From a bacterium (GTDB taxonomy: Bacteria > Patescibacteriota > Saccharimonadia > Saccharimonadales > DATKHC01), in the NCBI GenBank assembly GCA_021781215.1, contig JAJXXC010000010.1, forward strand, positions 1 through 50,313: DNA of 50,313 bases, written 5' to 3'. This document shows positions 1 through 10,352 of the stretch, in pieces (positions within the stretch are counted from its first letter, which is position 1; every line of letters starts with the position of its first letter). The translations under genes were made by a program, and so were the position numbers. The notes below the pieces were generated by a model. The model worked only from the letters and a program-made list of their open reading frames with translations, had not been told where the DNA came from and did no database searches.

Positions 1-1
1 A

Positions 2-447
<446 letters not shown>

Positions 448-448
<1 letters not shown>

Positions 449-876
449 TGATTCGCTTCAAGTTAATTACTTTAACTGGGGTAAAATTTGACGAGGATGT
501 TTACGAAGTTATTTTGCCTACACTAGATGGTCAAATTGGCATACTTCCCGGTCATATGCCACTAACGGCTGTTGCTACCATAGGTGTAATTTCGGTTCGA
601 AGAAACGCGAAGGATAAGGACTATAAGCTTGAATACTTTGCCTCTAACCGTGGCATCATTGAAGTTAAGGATGATGTATTAAAAGCAATAGTAGGCGAAG
701 CCGATAATGCTTCTGAAATTGATGAAAATCAGGCAAAAAAAGCTCATGAGCTAGCGTTGACAATGAAGTTAAATAGCAAAAATCAGGTTAGCCTAGAAGA
801 AGCTAGCAATTTAGTCGATTTATTGGCTGCAAAAATTAAGGTTGCTCAACTGCGCAAACTGCAGGAACGAAGATAA
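448..876 (+). CDS. atpC: ATP synthase F1 subunit epsilon
   Basis: MIRFKLITLTGVKFDEDVYEVILPTLDGQIGILPGHMPLTA. Start at 448 overlaps the atpD stop (taATGa) and is preferred over the track start at 415. Confidence 0.93.
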
Positions 877-962
877 TTTAAGGTTATAAAATAATTTGCA
901 AAAACTACTAAACTTAGTTTATGCTTATAAATAATTAAATAACTTAAGGAGGGTTTCGTATA

Positions 963-1694
963 ATGTCACCGCGTAAAATTACAAACATTCTATTAACTGA
1001 GTTTGTTGGAACTTTTGTTTTAGCATTAGCTTTCATGTCAATGTTAGTTAGAACAAACTTTAGTTTCTTCTCAGCGCTTGCTGCAGCTCTAGTCTATGGC
1101 TTATTCATAGTAGTGTTTGGATCTAAAATTGTTGCTCATTTAAACCCAGCCGTAACCATTGGTTTATGGACTGCAAGGAAAATTAATACCATTAGTGCAT
1201 TTTTGTATGTTGTCCTACAAGTAGCAGCTGGATACTCAGCTCTTCGAGTTGGTCAATATTTCCTAAACACAACATTAGCTAAGACTGCTACCGGCGGTTT
1301 TGACTATAGAGTTATGATTGCCGAAGGGCTTGGTGCGTTAGTATTCTCACTAGCACTTGCCGCAGCCTTAAATCACTCAGACCGAGAATTACCTCTAAGC
1401 GAGAAAGCTATGTTAGTAGGATTTGGCTTATTCGTTGGAGTTGTTGTAGCTTCCCTAGCTGGCACCGGAATCATCAACCCAGCAGTAGCTATCTCTCTAA
1501 AATCGTTTAGTTGGGCATACGTCTTAGGACCAATTGTTGGTGCTATAGTCGGTTTCAACTTATACGAAACACTATTAGTTAAAAACTTTAAGGTTGGAAA
1601 TTTACTTACAACTGACGGAACAGTTTTTAGTACAAAGCCTGTTTCAACTAAGTCTGCTGCTAAAAAAGTAGCTAGCAAGACTAAGAAAAAGTAA
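963..1694 (+). CDS. MIP/aquaporin family channel
   Basis: Two NPA motifs (HLNPAVTIG, IINPAVAIS), six-TM pattern, lysine-rich C-terminus. RBS aaggagg at about 947-953. Confidence 0.9.
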   Translation: MSPRKITNILLTEFVGTFVLALAFMSMLVRTNFSFFSALAAALVYGLFIVVFGSKIVAHLNPAVTIGLWTARKINTISAFLYVVLQVAAGYSALRVGQYFLNTTLAKTATGGFDYRVMIAEGLGALVFSLALAAALNHSDRELPLSEKAMLVGFGLFVGVVVASLAGTGIINPAVAISLKSFSWAYVLGPIVGAIVGFNLYETLLVKNFKVGNLLTTDGTVFSTKPVSTKSAAKKVASKTKKK

Positions 1695-1718
1695 TTTAAA
1701 TACAGTTACAAAGTCTAT

Positions 1719-1747
1719 AAAACGGTCTCTTAGGAGGCCGTTTTTAT
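1719..1747. terminator. Bidirectional rho-independent terminator between convergent genes
   Basis: aaaacggtctc-ttag-gaggccgttttt hairpin with A-tract and T-tract; it overlaps the stop of the minus-strand helicase. Confidence 0.8.
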
Positions 1748-4700
1748 ATTTTGCCAGCTATTAAATCGTCCTCTAGCTGGATCATTCCCTTGAGCGAATT
1801 ATCGTACTTACTGGTGTCAATGATATCCAGATTGATTATCTTTTGCCAGATAATCTTGATCAATAGCTTCATTTTTTCCACATCTTGATCTTCAAATTCA
1901 ATTCGGTGGTTGACGATTTTGCCTGATTCATCGGGAGTTAGAAACTCGATGACCCCTTCATTAATTTTAATTGGCTTAGAGCCTACCCGATAATTGTTGC
2001 TTTCGAGTAAAATCTTATAAAACAATAATTGCCTTTTATATCTGTGACCTTTAGGCTCCCTGCTAAGACTTGAGGATGAGGCTGGTGGCGCGGTAGATTT
2101 ATAGTCAACTATACTTATCGAACTGTCTGAATTGAATTTTATAAGGTCAATTTTACCGGTTAACTTCTCTATCTCTGAATTAAGATAGGTCAATGGTATC
2201 TTATATTCACTCTGGTCTTTAGGTGAAAAATCTGTTAAATGGTGGTTGTACCATACTGATAGTTCGAGGCTTGCCTTTTGTTGGTAGAACGTAAGTTCCT
2301 CGCTGGTTAGCGGGCTATTTTTAAACTGATCGTTAAAGTTATTTATAAGTTCTTTTAGGGGAATAACCCGTTGATTATTCGAGTTAATCTTATGAAGATA
2401 GTTTATCGCCTCATGCATTGCAGTCCCGTAGATTAATTTAGGGTTAACCATTTGCGGTACACCAAGTAAATTATTAAAGATAAAATGATTCATATTATTG
2501 GTACCAATTTCCAAATAGTTATTTAAGTGGGTAGCACTGAGCTTAAAATTGTCTAGTATGGGCAGCATAGCCTCTTTGTAGTCATTTTTTCTAGTCAAAA
2601 GCATATTCTGCCAGTCTTGATTGAGAAAACTGATTATTTCAGCTTTATTTGAGTTAGCTATTTCAACAATTTTTATCTTGTCCTGGTCAACCCAATCCAA
2701 ATCTTCGGTCAAATGACCCCGATCATCTGCCTCGTAATTATTCAGATACAATGATTTTTTAGCTCTGGTAATCGATACGTAAAATGGTTTAACGATATTT
2801 TCGGACAAAAATAAAGCTGGTTCAATGAATTTATAAGCTATTGGCAGAACAAATTGACCAAGTGCACTGCCTCTAGTTTTAGCCCATAGCTTGTTATTAC
2901 AATCTAAAATGAATACATAGTCCCATTCTTCCCCTTTAGCTTTATAGGCCGTAGTAACAGCAACCGAATTGGCGCTACTAGCGGTCGAAGAGCGGTCAAC
3001 GAGTTGTATATAATCTTTGTTGATTAATTTGATGAATCTAATAAAATCTATTAATTTTATATTTTCGCCGCTGTAATTTAACCAATTAGTAAAGAAGTGT
3101 TTGAGCTTATTAAATTGGTTGATAAAAATAATAAAATTACTTTCAATAGCCGGGTTGTCTTGATTGAAATGAAAACTCAGCCATGGCAGAGTGACGGATT
3201 CATTATTAGCTAATTCAACTGGCTTAGCACCGATTAAGTAATTAAAGATTAACTCGAAAGAACTGCTTAAAGACAGTCTAGAAATCTCCTTAAATGCTTG
3301 CCATATTTTGACTAGATACTGATCGGTGTGGTTTTCGATAATTGCAGACCATTGTTTATAGTCCCGCCTGGAGCTAAGGGCAATGCTCCACCATAGGTCG
3401 GTCGATAAACCCCAGTATTCGGCTGATAACACCTTCGCCAATAAAGAATTTATCTCTTGGTCAGATGATGCCGCAATAGCTTGAATTAAATTCATCAAAT
3501 CGATAATTTCAGCAATTCTAGGTTGATCTAGAATATTACTATCTCTCTCGTAGGCAAATGGAATCTTCAGTTCGGTTAAGAAAGGTAGGATTTTAGAAAG
3601 CTGAGAATGTTGTTTGGAAATGATGCTTATATCTTTTGGCTGTACGCCAGCTTTAATTAATTCGGCAATCTTAAGGCTAACCTGATAGTAACTTTGGCTA
3701 GGGGCACTGGTTTTAATTGAGAAGATATCGGTATGTCTACCAGAGACGCTAGCAACCAGCGAAATAGCCTGATCATTTTCATTGGCGTTATCTAATACAG
3801 CCTTAGAAAAGTCCAGTAGTTCCTGCCCGCTTCGATAGTTATTAATTAGAGTGATTTGTTGACAATTATTCCATTTCTTGGCAAAGTCGATTAAAAGACT
3901 GCTATCTGCTCCCTGAAAGCTAAAAATTGCCTGATCGGGATCTCCAACAACCATTAAGTTTGGACTGCCTTCATATACCGGGTTATCGCATAAAAGTTTA
4001 AGTAATTGTTCCTGAGCCCCATTAGTATCTTGATATTCATCAACTAACACATATTGATACTGCTCTTGGACATTAAGTTTAAATTCCTGATTAGTGTTTA
4101 GGGCGTTCGAAGCCTTAAGAATCATGTCGTCATAGTCGTAATATCCCATAGACTCTAATTTGGCTTGGTATTGATCCAGCAATACGACTGCGGCCCTAAA
4201 CCTAACGATAGTCTTTTGATCTGTATATATCCGTTGATTTACCCCGCCGTTGGTGGTCCATCTTGTCTTCCAGGCAGTTATTGGTTTAGTAGAATCATCT
4301 TCAACCATTCCATCAATAGCAGCTGCTAATTCGACCAGTGATTGATTGCCTGTCCTAGAAGGGTGTTTCTGATGGTTAGCTTTCAGTCTAGTAAATAGTA
4401 GCTGATAGGCTGGTAATTTCTTCTTACTTACCGTGGTTGATAGAGCCTCGGTTAGAGCTTCAATAGATATTTTGAAAAACTGTTCCGACTGGTCGATATC
4501 TTCTAAAATTACGCTGGATGTTAATCCGGATCTTTTAAGCCACTGGAAAACAGTAGAGATGAACTTAATATAATAAAAGCCATCATCAGATCGCCTGGAT
4601 AACGGATTGCTATGATCTAGGTTTTCTAGTAACTGTTCAATAATCTCAAATACGGTAATTTCGTCTATCGACTTAGACATATTTGTTTGATCAGAATAAT

Positions 4701-5007
4701 CATTTAATTTAGTTATTAGATGCTGACCAAAGCTATGAAAGGTATGGAAGTTAACCCTACTAGATGGTTTACCAATAGTCGAACGTAACCTCTGCCTCAT
4801 GTTTTCGGCTGCACTCTCGGTAAACGTTAGACAAAGAATATTTTCTGGTAGAATATCGGTTTTTTGAAGAATGTTTTCAATTCTCATGGTTATGATCTGT
4901 GTTTTTCCGGTACCCGGACCAGCCCTCACCACTAATGGACCATCAATACAATTAACTGCAGCTAATTGTTGTGGGTTAAGAGATTTTAATCGCGCTTGAA
5001 AATCCAT
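1744..5007 (-). CDS. UvrD/PcrA-type superfamily 1 helicase with C-terminal PD-(D/E)XK nuclease-like domain
   Basis: GPGTGKT Walker A, VDEYQDTN, VVGDPDQAIFSFQGA, NYRSG; C-terminal GKIDLI...ISIVDYKST. Confidence 0.93.
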   Translation of the reverse strand: MDFQARLKSLNPQQLAAVNCIDGPLVVRAGPGTGKTQIITMRIENILQKTDILPENILCLTFTESAAENMRQRLRSTIGKPSSRVNFHTFHSFGQHLITKLNDYSDQTNMSKSIDEITVFEIIEQLLENLDHSNPLSRRSDDGFYYIKFISTVFQWLKRSGLTSSVILEDIDQSEQFFKISIEALTEALSTTVSKKKLPAYQLLFTRLKANHQKHPSRTGNQSLVELAAAIDGMVEDDSTKPITAWKTRWTTNGGVNQRIYTDQKTIVRFRAAVVLLDQYQAKLESMGYYDYDDMILKASNALNTNQEFKLNVQEQYQYVLVDEYQDTNGAQEQLLKLLCDNPVYEGSPNLMVVGDPDQAIFSFQGADSSLLIDFAKKWNNCQQITLINNYRSGQELLDFSKAVLDNANENDQAISLVASVSGRHTDIFSIKTSAPSQSYYQVSLKIAELIKAGVQPKDISIISKQHSQLSKILPFLTELKIPFAYERDSNILDQPRIAEIIDLMNLIQAIAASSDQEINSLLAKVLSAEYWGLSTDLWWSIALSSRRDYKQWSAIIENHTDQYLVKIWQAFKEISRLSLSSSFELIFNYLIGAKPVELANNESVTLPWLSFHFNQDNPAIESNFIIFINQFNKLKHFFTNWLNYSGENIKLIDFIRFIKLINKDYIQLVDRSSTASSANSVAVTTAYKAKGEEWDYVFILDCNNKLWAKTRGSALGQFVLPIAYKFIEPALFLSENIVKPFYVSITRAKKSLYLNNYEADDRGHLTEDLDWVDQDKIKIVEIANSNKAEIISFLNQDWQNMLLTRKNDYKEAMLPILDNFKLSATHLNNYLEIGTNNMNHFIFNNLLGVPQMVNPKLIYGTAMHEAINYLHKINSNNQRVIPLKELINNFNDQFKNSPLTSEELTFYQQKASLELSVWYNHHLTDFSPKDQSEYKIPLTYLNSEIEKLTGKIDLIKFNSDSSISIVDYKSTAPPASSSSLSREPKGHRYKRQLLFYKILLESNNYRVGSKPIKINEGVIEFLTPDESGKIVNHRIEFEDQDVEKMKLLIKIIWQKIINLDIIDTSKYDNSLKGMIQLEDDLIAGKI

Positions 5008-5043
5008 AACCTTAGTATAAATTACTAGGGGTAATTAATATAT

Positions 5044-6726
5044 TTATTTTACAGCTGGTAGTTTTTGATTATTACCAATAATTACCACAAAATCTGCTCC
5101 GGTAGGATTTAGAGTGGTGTTAGAACTTACAACTTTATTTCCAAACATAGCCTCTAAGTAAGTCTTGGTTGCAGGAAATTTATCGAAGGAATTATCAACA
5201 ATTTCAGTTGTGTTATAGATTGATGAGGCATTGCTAATTGAGGTGACGTTACCCCCATTATTGTTTATTTTTGTTTGATAGGCTCCAGCAATGCCTGAAG
5301 TATTGCTTCCGTTTTCGATAATAATGTTGGCATTTTCTCTAGCCAGCGGGTTACTTGAAATTAACTGATTGTAGTATTGAGTCATTTGACTATAGTTACC
5401 AATACCGGCTGTTGGAACTAAAGCATCCTGGCCCGACATAGGATCAACGTAACCGGTTAGAATTGCCTTATTGCATCCATTTTGTCCTAGGGTGAGAGTT
5501 GAGCAAAAAGCAAACGACTGCACATTAGATAGATTTATATTCTTGGATATTTTAACTAGTTGAAGAATATCTGGTAGGCTTAAATCTGTTTGAACGTTAT
5601 TGCCAAGAGCATCAAATAGGCTACCAATTTTAACCGGATTAGCAAGTACGCCAATGGTTTTAGCCTTAGCGGCAAGTGCAGTAAATATTTCTCGTTGATG
5701 GGCGGTTCGATCAAAATCCGAGCTTGGAAAGCCATATGCTCCGGGGCCGTCACCACGGGCACGCGCTAGGTTAAGTGCTTCTTGCCCATTTAGGTTAGCT
5801 AAGCCATTTGGTAGTTTCAGGTTAGTATATGGGTCATATAATCCTCTTGGGTCGGGGCTTTGTATATTAACCGTTACTCCTCCAACTGCATTTACTGAGT
5901 CTCTAAATGCTCCATAGTCGGATAGTGCATAGTAATCTATCGGAATACCAAGATCGGTAGTTATAATATGTTCTAATATTCCCATACCATTTTGAGGATA
6001 TCCAGGGAAATGAGTGCCAACGTTATCATTTGCTGCGTTGATCTTTTCCCAGCCCATGCCTGGAATATTAACCCAGAAATCGCGAGGAATGCTTAACATA
6101 AATGCAGTGTTATTTTGGGTATTAATACTAATAATAACTATAGAATCAGTTAATTGAGCTCCACCATGATTTAGTTGATCAGCAGAGTCTCCGGCTAAGA
6201 GAATATTAACCCTACCACTTGCCTCGCCCTTAAGAGTGGTAGATGAGAATAGACCACTTATGTTACTAATAATATTCCCGCCAAAGACCTTATCGATATT
6301 ATGGAAAAACTTAAAGCCTAGATAGCCGCCTATTACTAGAAAGAGAGTTACTATTATCGCTGCAACTAATTTTAATATTCTTTTTAGTCGTTTTTTCTTA
6401 TGGACTTTAGCCAATTGTTCGTTTTGGTGTCTTTCTCTTCGAGATATTTTTTTGATTTCTGGATTTTGTTCAGCCATAAAATTAGAAGTGACAATGCCTT
6501 GATTAAGAGTTGGTGATATTCTGGCAGCGTCTGGTTTGTTAAGTCTATTACTAGTCTGTCTGTTGAAGCCACCTAAGGGTGTTGATTTTCGGTGCGGTAT
6601 CGTTCCGGTGGTAGAACCGAGTTTAGCATTGATTATTTTCTCAAAAGGGTTTGCGAGTGGTGAGTTTAGTTTTGATGACACAAAACCATCTACACTTTTT
6701 GGCCGTCTTCTTCTGCTACTATCCAT
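5044..6726 (-). CDS. LytR-CpsA-Psr (LCP) family cell-wall protein
   Basis: N-terminal TM, then NILLAGDSADQ...TDSIVIISINTQNNTAFMLSIPRDFWVNIPG...KINAAN; LytR_C-like tail. Confidence 0.92.
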   Translation of the reverse strand: MDSSRRRRPKSVDGFVSSKLNSPLANPFEKIINAKLGSTTGTIPHRKSTPLGGFNRQTSNRLNKPDAARISPTLNQGIVTSNFMAEQNPEIKKISRRERHQNEQLAKVHKKKRLKRILKLVAAIIVTLFLVIGGYLGFKFFHNIDKVFGGNIISNISGLFSSTTLKGEASGRVNILLAGDSADQLNHGGAQLTDSIVIISINTQNNTAFMLSIPRDFWVNIPGMGWEKINAANDNVGTHFPGYPQNGMGILEHIITTDLGIPIDYYALSDYGAFRDSVNAVGGVTVNIQSPDPRGLYDPYTNLKLPNGLANLNGQEALNLARARGDGPGAYGFPSSDFDRTAHQREIFTALAAKAKTIGVLANPVKIGSLFDALGNNVQTDLSLPDILQLVKISKNINLSNVQSFAFCSTLTLGQNGCNKAILTGYVDPMSGQDALVPTAGIGNYSQMTQYYNQLISSNPLARENANIIIENGSNTSGIAGAYQTKINNNGGNVTSISNASSIYNTTEIVDNSFDKFPATKTYLEAMFGNKVVSSNTTLNPTGADFVVIIGNNQKLPAVK

Positions 6727-6897
6727 TTAACTTCCTGTTTAATGACAAAATATTCAGTAATAAATCAATAACAATCAATATGACTAATCATCTATTTATT
6801 GATGTTGATTTAGTCCTTTATTATATAGTATTTAAGCTTTTTCATAAAATCATATTTTAAATAAAAATCGGTAATTCTGAGTATAAAACTGGGCAGA

Positions 6898-8691
6898 TTA
6901 ATTTACATATCCGCCGTTGGCCAATATATCAGTTACCTTACCAAACAGAAAAGCCCCATCTACAGTACCGGCGTATTCATAGGATGGTATGTGGGGGTTA
7001 TTTACTTGAATAAAGACTACGTAATCCGGCTTACCAATACCAATAAAACCAATGTAAGTACCGGTAAAGTCAGTATTCGAATATTTACCATTAATGGCAA
7101 CCTGGGCGGTCCCAGTCTTACCACCTGTTATATATCCAGCCCGTGGTTTGGTCATCTTGTCGATATAATAGTTAGTAGAGACGACCTGCTCCATTAGCGA
7201 TTGTAACTGCTGAGATACAATTGGTTTTATGATGTTTTTCTTAAGAATTATTGGCTTAGAATAAGTTGTTTGGCCGGTAGAAGTGTTAACTATGGCTTTA
7301 ACTAGGTTCGGCTTATAGTAAGTCCCCCCATTTAAGATAGCGGACTCAGCTGATATAAATTCAATTGGCGTAATATCTATACCCTGCCCAAAAGAAGTAT
7401 TAGCATAAGTAAGATTTAGAGCACTGCCAACATCTGGGCTAGGAACGGGAAAAGACGATTCGGCTGGTTGCTGAATACCAGTAATGTGACCAAAATTATA
7501 CTTATTCACCAGGTAGTTGTACCAAATATCTCGAGCCTGTTGATTTACTTGTCCTCCACCCATTTGCATTAACATCCATACGGCACCAGTATTTAACGAT
7601 GCGATGAGAATAGTGGCAATATTTCTTTGCTGCGGACCGCCATCAATTGATACGTCCCTAATAGTAGACCCATCAATGGTCCATTGTGCAGGATCATAAA
7701 ATGAAGAAGTTGGGGTAATTACACCTTGATTTAGGGCGGCCGCAGTGGTAAAGGTTTTCATAATTGAACCCGGTTCAACCAAACTACTAACTGCGGCATT
7801 TTGATAGACACTTTGGTTATTGGCATAGTTTTGATACTGACCGGGATTATAGGTAGGGTAATCAGCCATAGACACAATGTTCCCATCATTTGGATTCATT
7901 ACGATTACCGTACCAGAATCGGCTTTAGTACTGGTAACCACTGAAGCCAGAGCTTGCTCTACCTGCTCTTGGATGGGAATATTAAGAGTTAAAATAACAT
8001 TATCACCATTCACCGGTTGTTTAATGATATTTGACTGGCTATATAAAAGATTGCCCTGAGCATCGGTTATGCCCTTTACGCTACCTTGAGTACCTCCGAG
8101 TATATTATTGTAATATTGTTCGATACCGTTTTGGCCCTGGCCGTTAGCGTTGACAAAGCCTAGAACTTGAGCAGCAAGAGATCCGTCTGGATAAACTCGT
8201 TTCTGTTGAGGCGTAGTGTTGATTCCATAGATATTTAGGTTACTGATCGCATCTTTTTGGCTTTGACTAATTGACTCATTTAAAACTACATACTCAGTAT
8301 TCTTAGTATTTATTAGGCTTAGATAGTTTGCCGTTGTTCCGCCAATAATTTTTTGAATATTAGTAGCGGCGTAAAGTTTGGCTTTGTTGGTGGTAAAATT
8401 TGCAGGATCAGCAAATAATACGTAAGTAGTCTGATTTAGTACTAGAGGTGTAACTACATTGTTGCTGTAGGCTTCAATCATGCCACGTTGGGCGGGTAGT
8501 GCAAACTGTTTAATCTGTGATCTATTCGCAGCCGTCTGGTAGTAGTTATGTTCAATTACTTGAAGTTGAAACAAACGTAGAATAATTATTGCGAAAATAA
8601 CTAATAAAAAACCGTAGACTAATCTAATCCTAAATAGTATGTGCGGTAGTTTAGTGTTTTTTTGTTGAACTAATCTTTTTGTTTGATTCAT
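6898..8691 (-). CDS. Class B penicillin-binding protein (FtsI/PBP2-like)
   Basis: N-terminal TM, EPGSIMKTFT (SxxK), GGKTGTAQ (KTG). Confidence 0.93.
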   Translation of the reverse strand: MNQTKRLVQQKNTKLPHILFRIRLVYGFLLVIFAIIILRLFQLQVIEHNYYQTAANRSQIKQFALPAQRGMIEAYSNNVVTPLVLNQTTYVLFADPANFTTNKAKLYAATNIQKIIGGTTANYLSLINTKNTEYVVLNESISQSQKDAISNLNIYGINTTPQQKRVYPDGSLAAQVLGFVNANGQGQNGIEQYYNNILGGTQGSVKGITDAQGNLLYSQSNIIKQPVNGDNVILTLNIPIQEQVEQALASVVTSTKADSGTVIVMNPNDGNIVSMADYPTYNPGQYQNYANNQSVYQNAAVSSLVEPGSIMKTFTTAAALNQGVITPTSSFYDPAQWTIDGSTIRDVSIDGGPQQRNIATILIASLNTGAVWMLMQMGGGQVNQQARDIWYNYLVNKYNFGHITGIQQPAESSFPVPSPDVGSALNLTYANTSFGQGIDITPIEFISAESAILNGGTYYKPNLVKAIVNTSTGQTTYSKPIILKKNIIKPIVSQQLQSLMEQVVSTNYYIDKMTKPRAGYITGGKTGTAQVAINGKYSNTDFTGTYIGFIGIGKPDYVVFIQVNNPHIPSYEYAGTVDGAFLFGKVTDILANGGYVN

Positions 8692-8786
8692 TGGTTTTTT
8701 TTATTTAATCGATTATATTTTAAGATTATATCTTTAATCTACTGACTTGTGAAGGTTAACTAGTTAATATATGTTATTTTAGAGTT

Positions 8787-9419
8787 ATGTCTCATATTGC
8801 TTCAAATTTACCCAATGCTATTCTAGTCCTCGAGCCTTTCGTGAAACATTATGGTTATTTTGGTGTCGGCGGTCTATTGCTACTTGAGAGTACTGGCATA
8901 CCGATTCCAGGGGAAACTACTCTTATAGCTGCTGCAGTATTCTCAGGGCTCGGTCAGCTGAATATTTTAATAGTTATTATTGTCGGTATTATGGCCTGTG
9001 TTATTGGTGATAATATTGCCTATCTTATCGGTTCAACCGGTGGCCGAAGATTAATTGAGAAATATGGCAAATATATTCTACTTGATCAAGCTAAGTATCG
9101 TCGAGTTGAAGAATTCTTTGAAAAACGCGGTGGAATAGTGGTGATTGGTGCTAGATTTTTCGAAGGGTTAAGACAACTCAATGGTTTTATTGCTGGCAGT
9201 AGTAGCATGAGTTGGTCGTCATTTCTAGCCTTCAATGTTATTGGCGCGGTTTTATGGGTTGGTTTTTGGTCAATTGTCGGCTTTTTTAGTGGTAGTTACA
9301 TTAATACCTTGCTTAAGTACCAGGCATATTTATCGATGGCATTATTAGCAGTAGCTGTGTTCTTCGCACTTAAATTTTTATTAAACAAAAGGAAACGAAA
9401 AAATGCACATAGTAAGTAA
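8787..9419 (+). CDS. DedA family membrane protein
   Basis: GVGGLLLLESTGIPIPGETTLIAAAVF...IGDNIAYLIGSTGGRRLIEKYGKY...FFEGLRQLNGFIAG. Confidence 0.93.
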   Translation: MSHIASNLPNAILVLEPFVKHYGYFGVGGLLLLESTGIPIPGETTLIAAAVFSGLGQLNILIVIIVGIMACVIGDNIAYLIGSTGGRRLIEKYGKYILLDQAKYRRVEEFFEKRGGIVVIGARFFEGLRQLNGFIAGSSSMSWSSFLAFNVIGAVLWVGFWSIVGFFSGSYINTLLKYQAYLSMALLAVAVFFALKFLLNKRKRKNAHSK

Positions 9420-9780
9420 TAGTATTTTTGAATCATTAGTTACTAAGGCGGTAGATAATCTACCTGAGGCTTATCGCCAAAAAGTAGATAATGTGGCATT
9501 TATAGTCGAAGATAATCCATCCCCAGAACAAAGAATTAAACTAGAACTAGCGGATAATCAGACGTTATTTGGACTATATGAAGGGGTACCTCTGCCAGAG
9601 CGACAGGGGTCATTAAAAATTATGCCTGATAAAATTACCATCTTTAAATCACCAATCGAGTCATCGGTTAATGATTTGCCTGGTCTTTATGACGCAATAG
9701 CCAGAACTGTTTGGCATGAGGTAGCTCATTATTTCGGCCTAGATCATAAAATGATTGATCGTCTAAATAATCTATCCTAA
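9403..9780 (+). CDS. Metallopeptidase family protein (zincin-like)
   Basis: TVWHEVAHYFGLDH matches HExxHxxGxxH; overlaps the DedA 3' end. Confidence 0.88.
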   Translation: MHIVSNSIFESLVTKAVDNLPEAYRQKVDNVAFIVEDNPSPEQRIKLELADNQTLFGLYEGVPLPERQGSLKIMPDKITIFKSPIESSVNDLPGLYDAIARTVWHEVAHYFGLDHKMIDRLNNLS

Positions 9781-9802
9781 TCCTTAAGGCACTGTTTAGC
9801 AG

Positions 9803-10258
9803 CTACAGAAGCTCTTCTAAGACCACAGACCAGTCTTTGACCCATGTTATGCCATCTGGTAAATTATTCCTTCTGTGAAGGTTGTGTAGGCCAAATAGAT
9901 AGACCTTGATGCCGTGTTCTACGCAATCAATAGCATTACTCATTTTATCGTCGAGAATAACTTTAGCCCCAATTCGCTTGCAAATCTGCGACTTAAGCCC
10001 TTTTGGACCGATAGGTGTTTTATAGTGTACGAAATCAATCCCCCTAAATGTATTGGGAAAAAACTTCTTAATCCAGCGTTTAGTCGCTCTCTTAAATAAT
10101 GGATGCCGAGCGGTAATAATGTGTAAATCATACTTCTGTTTAATCTGTGCTATTGCCTCAATTGCACCATCGTATGGTTTGGTTGATTTGAATATAGCTG
10201 AACGGTATGGCCCTAGCACCCTATCTAGATCAATGGCAATAATTTCCTTTTCAGACAT
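9803..10258 (-). CDS. HAD-like hydrolase (5'-nucleotidase-like)
   Basis: IIAIDLDRVLG N-terminal motif, LHIITARHPLF, KVILDDKMSNA. Confidence 0.75.
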   Translation of the reverse strand: MSEKEIIAIDLDRVLGPYRSAIFKSTKPYDGAIEAIAQIKQKYDLHIITARHPLFKRATKRWIKKFFPNTFRGIDFVHYKTPIGPKGLKSQICKRIGAKVILDDKMSNAIDCVEHGIKVYLFGLHNLHRRNNLPDGITWVKDWSVVLEELL

Positions 10259-10352
10259 CTAAGTGTTATCCCTCAACATTAACTTAGATTATAATAACAG
10301 ACTTTTGCTTATCACTATTTAAAGTCAGTTATGGTTGCTGTAATTTTAGGGA

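Noticed and set aside
1373-1678. 101-aa minus-strand ORF inside the aquaporin gene
   Set aside because: Fully antisense to a well-supported MIP family gene.
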